Shown here: piece after piece, positions 44,067 through 52,639 of the stretch
Layout of the letters: each line of letters begins with the position of its first letter
Position numbering within the stretch: the stretch's first letter is position 1
NCBI RefSeq assembly: GCF_020360975.1
Contig: NW_025408667.1
Span: forward strand, 7,378,001-7,442,000
Origin: Hirsutella rhossiliensis
Taxonomy: Eukaryota; Ascomycota; Sordariomycetes; Hypocreales; Ophiocordycipitaceae
DNA length: 64,000 bases
Direction: 5' to 3'
The notes under the pieces: model-generated
What the model was told of the DNA's origin: nothing
The model's database searches: none
The model's input: only the letters and a program-made list of their open reading frames with translations
Position numbers and translations under genes: made by a program

Positions 44067-44483
44067 TCAATCGTCTTTGTTGTCTTCCCAGTGCACCGTC
44101 TTCTTCTTTCCTTTGAGTTTTTCTACCTCCTTGGCGATCTCTGGATCTTGAAGGTTCTTCTCTATGATGTCTGCCCTCTTCCCAGGCCACCAGCTGGCGG
44201 CGCCTTTTGGGTCGACGCTCCAGCATTTTTCGATGGTATGGCCGTTGAGATCGCAGAGTCTGCAGAGCTTTTGTCCTTGTTCGTTGGTAGTAGGGGCTCT
44301 TGGCCTCTTTCCTTTCTTGTTGGACTTGCCCTTGTCGTTGTAGGTTGGGCCAAAGGCTCCTTCTTCACCACGGTGGGTGTTGCAGGTAGGGTGTCGATGA
44401 ATTCGGTGAATATGTTTGACATGGTATGCATGTCGAAACTTAGGTCTCTTGTTCTTCCAGATACTTGGACTGATGTCACCCAC
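44067..44483 (-). pseudogene. Copia-1 Gag C-terminal part with zinc knuckle
   Basis: Frame with KLCRLCDLNGHTIEKCW: C-x2-C-x4-H-x4-C, an intact nucleocapsid knuckle. A basic stretch precedes it and a Lys/Asp-rich tail follows. The stop TGA at 44067-44069 is followed by C and then by the protease frame in phase. This may be a leaky gag stop (UGA-C context) or a CGA to TGA mutation. Upstream it must be joined to the 44162-45094 frame by a one-base loss near 44355-44375. Confidence 0.88.
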
Positions 44484-45094
44484 GCGGGGAACTGTGGCGA
44501 GATAGCCTTAAAGAAGTCGCGGATCCAAATTGAGTGGTGGAAAGCTTCTGGGAGGCCCTCCTGGATTCCTTCGTTCATGGCTTTCTTCCAGGTATCCAAC
44601 CAGAGGTGACAGTTTCGAGGGGCCTTCACGAGAGGCTTGACTGCATCTTCGTAGTTGTTTTGAAGAGTGCGGAGAACTTCTTCCTGTGATCCCTTGGCGT
44701 GTTTTTGCAGCTTTGCGTACCACACGCGCAAGGACTCATCGGGGTTGCAGCAGGTCTGATAGTATGTATGACATATCGTCTTTGAGATCCAGTCCCGAAG
44801 CTCGCGGAGTGAGTCTTCCTGTTTTTCGTATAGTCGAAAGTGATGGGTGTAGATTTGCCACTGTTGGGAGTATTCTTTCTGGGCCCTATCTCTCTCTGGG
44901 GCCGTCTGCAGCTCCGCAAAGTTTGGAGGCACTGGCTCGGCCGGGAACCTCTTGAGGAGCCCAGCGGCAGGGTCGTTGGCAATCCACAGCCAGAGCTTTC
45001 GGTCGCAGGCGTGAGCGTGGAACTTGTTGTTCCAGATGGACCAATCTTGCGGGTTGTTGAGCAAGACCTCCATCTTTTTCGTGTTGGTGTCCAT
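44370..45094 (-). pseudogene. Copia-1 Gag N-terminal part
   Basis: Met at 45094; open to 44162, but meaningful only to about 44370. MEVLLNNPQDWSIWNNKFHA is a Copia-type (UBN2-like) Gag start, followed by a helical capsid region with WLDTWKKAMNEG. The Met lies 125 bases inside the 5' LTR, a normal leader length. Gag forms the particle that carries the element RNA. Confidence 0.88.
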
Positions 45095-45205
45095 CTTGCT
45101 TAGTGTTGGGTGTTTTATAGGTATATTTCGATCGCTATGTATTCGGGTTGTTGGTATTTCTCAAAGGAGCCTTTTCGTAATGGATGGTTGGTAGCAAATA
45201 GAGAT

Positions 45206-45219
45206 GTGAGACTCTTAAT
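45206..45219 (-). promoter_or_regulatory. Copia-1 primer-binding site (tRNA-Lys(CUU) anticodon arm)
   Basis: The + strand GTGAGACTCTTAAT abuts the 5' LTR. TGAGACTCTTAAT is the anticodon stem-loop of eukaryotic tRNA-Lys(CUU) (CTCTTAA loop), and the preceding GAGA also resembles the base of that arm. Element RNA would therefore pair with a cut tRNA-Lys half. No sequence complementary to a tRNA 3'-CCA end is next to the LTR. Recognition is from memory of tRNA-Lys; not searched. Confidence 0.65.
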
Positions 45220-45477
45220 TGTCAGAACGGTGGTTCTGCGGCTCGGGCCTAATGAGGAAATATGTGGGTATGTACGATGGATCAAGGCTTAATGCAGCAG
45301 CTTGTGTGCAGCTGCAAAAGAGGTTGTATCGATTGTGATGATCTGTGTTCTTTTTTCTTCTTGAGGCCTCCAAGGAGGCCTCGTCCCTAAAGGGGAAATT
45401 GGCTGCCGGATTTGCCCGGTGTCTGCACGTGATGGTGCACGTGATCCGACATGTGTTTCTACCCGTCAGTTCCGACA
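45220..45477 (-). repeat. Copia-1 5' LTR (258 bp)
   Basis: Identical to 39614-39871 by eye. In element sense U3 carries the paired CACGTGAT boxes (45425-45445) and the R/U5 end reaches 45220. Too short to trigger RIP on its own by the rule known from Neurospora (duplications of several hundred bases). Confidence 0.97.
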
Positions 45478-45482
45478 ATAAG
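45478..45482 (+). repeat. Copia-1 target duplication, right
   Basis: ATAAG, second copy, followed by TCGGTAACGATTAACG, which continues the Gypsy G1 sequence seen uninterrupted at 59702 onward in G2. Confidence 0.97.
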
Positions 45483-48195
45483 TCGGTAACGATTAACGAC
45501 TTTAAGTAAAACGTAATTGCCTATCGCGCTATAGTTTAAAAGTATACGTATATAATATCCTGCGATTTAAATATCTAATACTATTTAGTCGCTATAGCTT
45601 ACCGTTGCTATATATAGGGTCCTTAGATCTTATCGTATCGTGCTAGTCTATAGCCCTTTTATAGATAGCGTACCTCGTTTTTTACTTAGTCCTTATTCGT
45701 TTATTTAGGTATTCTTCTTTAATTTATTATTAATATCGTTTCTTTATATTTTCGTTGTATAGTATTATATTAGGGCTTAAGAGACTAATTTCTTATAGCT
45801 AATCGAAGATTTCTTATTTCTTAACGCTATATCGTTTATATTATACTACTTCGTAGTTAATTATATACTATACTTCGCAATTCTATTCGTTTTCGTACTA
45901 AAGGTTAAGTTTTCGTTTTATATCTTTCTATTTCGTACGTAGTATTTTTATATCGATTTTTCCTTAGTTAAATACGGCTTATAGCCTTTATATATATTAC
46001 TAATAATCTTTTAGTATACCGTTATATCGTTTATACTATACTTATGCTTTTTTATATTTATAAACTTTATAGTTTAGGTATATATATTCGTTATAATCTT
46101 CTTCGTTATATTTAACTTATTACATAAGTCTTTAAAAGATTAAGGGTTTAGATATCTTAGAGCGAGTAGCGTTATACTATTCTTTTATTTTAGCGTGTTT
46201 ATAGATTTTATATATCTCCGAAAGATATCTCGTTAATAAACCGTAATTATCGCGGTATTTAAGTAGCGTGCTATAATCGGGTTCTAATAATATAACTTAG
46301 TCGTTTAGGTAGCGTTAATCGATTTTCTAGTAGTTTAGTTTTATACTTAGGTAGGGTTTCGAAAGTACTTATCCCTTAAACCTAACTAAGAAGGCGTCGT
46401 ATCGTGCCTTTACTTAGAAGTATATTATATAATCTAGGTAGACGTATAATATCTATAAAATATACTTATAGTACTTATAAGTAAGTAGTATTTATAGATC
46501 GTCTTTAAATTCTCCTTATAGTTACTATTCTCGTTATAGAGCTATAAAGGTATCGACTACGGCGATAGCTATAGTATAGTCTCCTCTATATAGTACCGGT
46601 TAATATTAAATTAGTATAGCTTATTAGTTTTCCGTGAGAATTTAAGGTATTTATTAGGTTCTAATTTTAAGTATTTCTTTAAATTCTTTAAAGTATAGAG
46701 CGTGTTCTCTAATTATAGTATTTTCCCTTAGTAGCGAGGGTAGTAGTATAAGTTCGTTCTTATCTTCCGTTTCTCTAGGTATTTCTTATTTTTTAGAGCT
46801 TATATCGTTAATACTTCGTTATTCTTCCTTAGGTTATTATCTAAGTTTCGTAAGTATAAAGGCTATATCTATATCTTCTTTATTATATTATTTATAGACT
46901 ACCTATCGTTATTATCGATTTTTATTTCGTATATCTTCCTAGAATCGTTTACTATTCTTCTTAATCTAGTCTTAGGAGACTCCTTTAAGGTAGGGGTATT
47001 CTAGTTTTATAAATTTAACTTATTTCTATATTTTAGGATCCCTTTATTATATTATTATAAGGGTTTTCCTTAATAGCTTTAAGAACTATCTAGTACCGTT
47101 CTTATCGCTTAGGTATACTATATATTTATTATTATAATATATAGTCTAACTAAGGAGTTTATACTTTAGTTCCTATCTATTAGTAGCGTTTAGGTATTTC
47201 TTACCTTCTAGGGCCAGTACCTAGTAGGTTTTCTTCTCCTTACGAGGTTATCTATATTCTTTAAAGTAATATCTAAGTTTTCTATAGTTAAAATACTTTC
47301 TTTTACTTTTCTATATTATATCTAGATCTATCCTACCTAGGTTAGTTATATAGGCATAGGCAATAGGAGTTTCGCGCTTCTTTTTATAGTTAGCGCGTCG
47401 GTTAAAGTTATTCTTATAAGAAGGGTTTTAGTTTCCTCTTCCTTATTTCTTTTCTTAGCATCGCGTATACATACTATCTATCGTCGATTTATACTACTAT
47501 AGTAATATAGTTCGAGAGGTTATTAAGTTAATTTTCCTTATAGAGCTTATCCTTAACTTCTTCTTTAAGCCTATTATAGAATCGTAATATAAGAGGTTCG
47601 TTATCCTAATTAAGCTTTAAGGTAACTTAATAGAACTTCGTAGTATAATCTAATACTAAGATCCTTTATCGGAGTTCTCGAAGTTTCTATTTAGCTTCTC
47701 GTTCCTTATTAGTTATTCTAAATACCTTTATAATAGCTTCTTTAAATCCTTAGAAACTAGTAAAGACTTTATCTATCTTATTATCTTATCGCGCTAGTTA
47801 GTTATCGAGAAAGTCCCTTATAATAGGTCTAAACTAAGTAAGTACCGTTCTAGATAAATAATTTCCTATATAGAGTACCTTTTCGACTAGGTCTAAGAGT
47901 TTAGTAAGGTAAAACTAGTAGTAGGCCTTAAGTTAAGTAAGAAAGTCTTAAAGTATACTATAAGTACCGTCGAATAGTCTTAGCTATTTTAGTTTAACTA
48001 CTTCTCTAAGGTCCCTAACTTATCTATTACCTTCTTTATTCCTAAGTAACTATACTTTATATCGAAGGGTAATAATCTCGCGTATTATATCCTAAGGCGA
48101 TATAGTAGCTCTAGAGTTAGTTAATCTAGTTTACTATATAGGTATATTAATAGTTACGATATTACTTAGAGTAACGCGGTATTATACTAAATAAG
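45483..48195 (-). pseudogene. Gypsy G1 gag, protease and start of RT
   Basis: Read on the - strand from the 5' LTR: capsid region (about 47400-48190), a decayed zinc knuckle (about 47260-47300, KYFNYRKL.YYFKE with Cys and His now Tyr or Phe neighbours), linker and protease (about 46100-47100), then the beginning of RT up to the Copia-1 insertion. The + strand G3 has the same gag at 49000-50560. RIP stops are abundant. Confidence 0.75.
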
Positions 48196-48206
48196 AGCTT
48201 TTAACG
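48196..48206 (-). promoter_or_regulatory. Gypsy G1 primer-binding site (self-priming type)
   Basis: AGCTTTTAACG on the + strand, directly inside the 5' LTR. It is complementary over at least 8-9 bases to TTAAAAGCT in the LTR (48367-48375). The less mutated counterpart of the G3 site at 49000-49010. Confidence 0.55.
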
Positions 48207-48636
48207 TATAACGACCGGTATTATTCTTGGTTTATATTAGTAGATATAATAGGGCGTAGTCTAAGTAATAATAAGTATATTACGTTAGTAATAAGTCGGA
48301 GGTCGTAGACTATAGACTATAACTAGGTAATTAAAATTAGAGATAGAATCGTAATAAAGATCTATATTAAAAGCTAGAGAGCTATCTATCTAAAGGAGTA
48401 AAAGTAGGTAGCTATATATACCTATAGAGACTATCCTTAGATTATAGGCCTAGCTATAATCCCTAACGTTAGATCGTATAAAGCGTAGTAATCCTATTAA
48501 TCCTAGATTACTTAGATCTCTACGATCCCCTTAATCCTATATCTATTAAATAGTCGTGCCGACTATTTATCCGTTAGACCGTGTTACGTGCTTAACGCGG
48601 TCGACCGTTAGCGGCCTAGTAGCCGTGGTCGTAATA
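48207..48636 (-). repeat. Gypsy G1 5' LTR (430 bp)
   Basis: Pairs with 34934-35383; differences are transitions plus a 20-base loss. Its outer end (48636) touches the ATAAC duplication, after which the G3 LTR continues. Confidence 0.92.
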
Positions 48637-48641
48637 ATAAC

Positions 48642-48999
48642 TATCTAATAAATATAGGATTAAGGGGATTATAGAGATCTAAGTAATCTAGAATTAATAG
48701 GATTACTATACTTTATACGATCTAACGTTAGGGATTATAGCTAGGCCTATAATCTAAGGATAGTCTTTATAGGTATATATAGCTACTTACTTTTACTCTT
48801 TTAGATAGATAGCTCTCTAGCTTTTAATATAGATCTTTATTACGATTCTATCTTTAATTTTAATTACCTAGTTATAGTCTATAGTCTATAACCTCTACTA
48901 ATATAATATACTTATTATTACTTAGACTACGCCCTATTATATCTACTAATATAAACCCCTTAATAGGTTTATCCCTTAGGAATAATACCGGTCGTTATA
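48642..48999 (+). repeat. Gypsy G3 5' LTR, right part
   Basis: 358 bases, the reverse complement of most of the adjoining G1 LTR, so 48207-48999 forms a large inverted repeat. With 34850-34933 it makes a 442-bp LTR. In element sense it has TATATATA at 48774-48781 and AGCTTTTAATA at 48819-48829. Confidence 0.92.
48774..48829 (+). promoter_or_regulatory. Gypsy G3 LTR core promoter and inferred transcript start
   Basis: TATATATA at 48774-48781, 45 bases before AGCTTTTAATA (48819-48829). If the element self-primes as Tf1 does, the complement to the primer-binding site must be the 5' end of its RNA, which puts the start at 48819. The TATA spacing supports this. The same arrangement with the same 45-base spacing occurs in the G4 LTR (3924-3931, 3969-3979). 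Confidence 0.5.
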
Positions 49000-49010
49000 T
49001 ATTAAAAGCT
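49000..49010 (+). promoter_or_regulatory. Gypsy G3 primer-binding site (self-priming type)
   Basis: TATTAAAAGCT begins at the first base after the LTR and is the exact reverse complement of AGCTTTTAATA at 48819-48829 in the LTR, 11 of 11. Yeast Tf1 is known to prime reverse transcription from the first 11 nt of its own RNA, and the Tf1/sushi group includes fungal chromoviruses. No tRNA 3'-end complement is seen here. Confidence 0.65.
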
Positions 49011-52000
49011 CTTATTTAATATAATACCGCGTTACTTTAAGTAATATTATAACTATTAATATACCTATATAGTAAGCTAGATTAACTAACTTTAGAGCTA
49101 CTATATTGCCTTAGGATATAATACGCGAAATTATCGCCCTTCGATATAAGGTATAGTTACTTAAGAATAAAGAAGGTAATAGATAAGTTAAGACAAAAAT
49201 AGTTAAACTAAAATAGCTAGGACTATTTAATAGTACTTATAGTATACTTCGAGACTTTCTTACTTAACTTAAGGCCTATTACTAGTTTTACTTTATTAAA
49301 CTCTTAGACCTAGTTAAAAAAGTACTTTATATAGGAAATTATTTATCTAAAATAGTATACGCTTAGTTTAGACCTATTATAAGGGACTTTCTCGATAACT
49401 AACTAGCGCGACGAGATAATAAGATAGATAAAGTCTTTATTAGTTTCTAAGGACTTAAAGAAGCTATTATAAAAGTATTTAAAATAACTAACGAGGAATA
49501 AAAAGCTAAATAGAAACTCTAAGAACTCTAATAAAGGATCTTAGTATTAGATTATACTATAAAGTTCTATTAAGTTACCTTAAAGCTTAATTAAGATAAT
49601 AAACCCCTTATATTATAATTCTATAATAAGCTTAAAGAAGAAGTTAAAAATAAGCTTTATAAGGAAAATCGACCTAATAACCTCTTAGACTATATTACTA
49701 TAGTAGTATAAATCGATAATAGATAGTATACGCGACGCTAAGAAAAGAAATAAGAAAGAAGAAACTAAAACCCTTCTTATAAGAATAACTTTAACCGACG
49801 CGCTAACTATAAAAAACGCAAACTCCTATGCCTATATAACTAACCTAGGTAGGATATATCTAGATATAATATAGAAAAGTAAAAGAAAGTATTTTAACTA
49901 TAGGAAACTTAAATATTACTTTAAAGAATATAAATAACCTTATAAGGAGAAGAAAACCTACTAAGTACTAACCTTAGAAAGTAAGAAATACTTAAACGCT
50001 ATTAATAAATAAGAACTAAAGTATAAACTCCTTAGTTAGACTATATACTATAACGATAAATATATAATATACTTAAGCGATAAAAATAGTATTAAATAGT
50101 TCTTAAAGCTATTAAAGTAAACCCTTATAATAATATAATAAAGGGATCTTAAAATATAAAAATAAGTTAAATTTATAGAACTAGAATACCTTTATCTTAA
50201 AGGAGTCTCTTAAAACTAAATTAAGAAGAATAGTAAATAATTCTAAGAAGATATATAAAATAAAAATCGATAATAATAATAGGTAGTCTATAAATAATAT
50301 AATAAAGAAGATATAAATATAGCCTTTATACTTATAAAACTTAGATAATAACCTAAGGAGGAATAATAAAGTATTAACGATATAAGCTTTAAAAAATAAG
50401 AAATACTTAAAGAAATAAAAGATAAGAATAAACTTATACTACTACCCTTACTATTAAGGGAAAATACTATAATTAGAGAATATACTCTATACTTTAAAGA
50501 ATTTAAAGAAATAATTAAAATTAAAACCTAATAAACGCCTTAAATTCTTATAGAAAACTAATAGAATATCTTATATTTTATAATAATATAATAGTTAAAT
50601 AGATAATAGATTTAATAGGCTAAATACTTATTAGAATTTAACTATAAAATAATCTATAAAAAAAGAATAGAAAATAGTCGAGCTAATACCCTTAGTCGAT
50701 AAAGTAACTATAATATAGGAGTACCTATAGTAAAAGGATAGCTCTTAGAAATTAATAAAAATAAAAACTACTAATAACGATAGCTAAATATAATATTTAA
50801 AGTATAACCTAATAACTTAACTTACTAAAAGATCCTAAAATAGATAAAAGAATATAAAGTACTAAACGGATATAATATAAGATATTTAGAAGTTCTAATA
50901 TATAAAAATAAAATATAGATATTACTAAAATTATAAGATAAAGTTATATAAGATATATATAAATATTTAATATATAGATATTAAGGAATCTAAAGAATAA
51001 TAAAACGGATTAAATAATAATATAACTTCTTATAGCTTAAAGAAGTAGTATAATAAGTTATTAAAGAATATAAACTTTATATATAAAGTAAAGCTAAACG
51101 ATATAAACTATATAGAGAATTATAACCGCTACTAGTACTAGAGAAACTATAGGATTTAATAGCTTTTAACTATATTATAAAGCTACTACTATTAAAAGAA
51201 CCTATAACTAATATTAAGTATAATAGTATATTTATTATTATTAATAAACTAATAAAGTATAGGTACTTTTTACTATATAAAAAAGTAAGTAATATAAAAG
51301 AGCTAGTATATATATTCTTATAAACTATTATTAGTAATTATAGACTATTAAACGATATTATCTTTAATAAAAGAAGTATATTTATAGCTAAGTTTTAATA
51401 AGCTCTTATAGTATAATTAAGGACGAAATATAAGCTTAGTATAGCTTATTACTTATAAATAGATAGATAAATAAAACGACTTAACTAAACGCTTAAATAA
51501 TATTTATAATACTATATTAGTTATAAATAAAATAATTAAGTTAAATAGCTATTAATAGCGTAACTAGCTTATAATAGCTTAGTTATCGAAATAACTAAGC
51601 TCTTACTAGTATATACTAATTATAGATATAACCTAAAAGTATTTAAGGTTACTTAATAAGGACTGTAAGTAAAATAAGTAATACTATAAGTAGATTAGCT
51701 ATAAAAATCATATAAATAGATATAATAAGAACTTTAATTTATTAAAGAATAAATATCTACTTATTATAATCGGAAAAGATTATAGGGACTAATCTTTTAA
51801 GAGGGAGATATAGTCTACCTTATATAATAAAATATTAAAATAAAACGACTAAGTAATAAATTATATTTTAAGAAACTTAGACTATTTAAGGTTAAGAAAA
51901 CTATTTTAAAAGTTAACTATAAACTTTCGCTACTAATAATAATATAGATATACCTAATATTTTATATCTTATTATTAAAACTAGCGATATAAAACGCTAA

Positions 52001-52191
52001 ACTATAAGAAAAAATTAAAGTTAATAATAATTAAGAATATAAAGTAAAATAAATACTAAATATAAGAAAATAAGGTTAGTAATAAGAATACCTTATTAAG
52101 TAAAAGGGATATAAACTAAAGGAAAATACTTAGGAACTACTTAAGCACTTAACCTACTATAGCTCTTTACTTTAATAATTTTACTAAAAGG
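49000..52191 (+). mobile_element. Gypsy G3 internal region (deleted)
   Basis: + strand chromovirus body: gag (about 49100-50000) with zinc knuckle remnants near 49890-49940, part of the protease region (to about 50560), a deletion that removes most of RT, then RNase H, integrase (catalytic Glu helix near 51470-51500) and a chromodomain (about 52030-52130). The 3' end, antisense ORF and 3' LTR are missing; the sequence stops at LINE-1 C. It forms an inverted repeat with G1 gag across 48636. Confidence 0.8.
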
Positions 52192-52639
52192 TTTTTTTTT
52201 TTTTATATTATTACTCGTATATAGCCTCTAAGGCTATAGCGAGGCTAATAGGGGCCTAGGCCCCTATTAGTAGTCCTAGCTAGCTATAGAGCCTAGGGGC
52301 TTATAACTAATTAGGGAAAAGGTAGCTATAAAGGTAAAGATAAAGGAAAGGTTAATTTAGTTCCTCTTATATAGTGTTTTTCCCCCCTAAGGGCCCTAGG
52401 GCCCCTAGGTTACTCTTTTTCGAGCTACTTAGCCGTTCTTATCTCTATTTTAGCTAAGAAGGTTAGAAGGGCTTCCCTTCCTTCCTTAGTGCTATAGAGA
52501 AAAGGTAGGCTAAGGGCCTCCTTCCGTCCCTTCGAGGCCCGGTAAAGGACCTCTCTTTCCCTCCTATAGTTCGGGCACCTTAGGATAAGGTGCCTAGCTA
52601 TATACCTTCCTTAGCCGTAGCGGTAGTCGTCTCGGCTTA

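Larger units (their letters stand above)
39614..45477 (-). mobile_element. Copia-1: young non-RIPed Ty1/Copia element (5.86 kb)
   Basis: The only part of the window rich in CpA and TpG; composition changes abruptly at both borders. Two 258-bp LTRs (39614-39871, 45220-45477) are identical by eye. Internal - strand sequence encodes Gag, protease, integrase, a repeat-bearing linker, RT and RNase H. Despite its youth it is not intact: about nine frame changes and two in-frame TGA codons split Gag-Pol. Either a defective copy moved in trans, or some of the lesions are assembly indels. Confidence 0.97.
34934..48636 (-). mobile_element. Gypsy G1: chromovirus inserted in the G3 LTR
   Basis: A complete - strand Ty3/Gypsy element of about 7.83 kb once Copia-1 and its duplication are subtracted. 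5' LTR 48207-48636, gag and protease 45483-48190, RT to chromodomain 36250-39613, antisense ORF about 35514-36210, 3' LTR 34934-35383. It is flanked by ATAAC duplications, and joining the flanks restores a normal G3 LTR. RIP is present but CpG is better kept than in G2/G3, consistent with a younger age. Confidence 0.92.

Noticed and set aside
43167..44609. + strand ORFs opposite Copia-1 gag and integrase
   Set aside because: Antisense shadows of well-recognised Gag, protease and integrase frames; no recognisable content.
48207..48999. Inverted LTR pair as a DNA transposon or foldback element
   Set aside because: The 84-base missing part of the right-hand LTR is at 34850-34933 and the ATAAC duplication matches, so it is a Gypsy inserted into another Gypsy's LTR.
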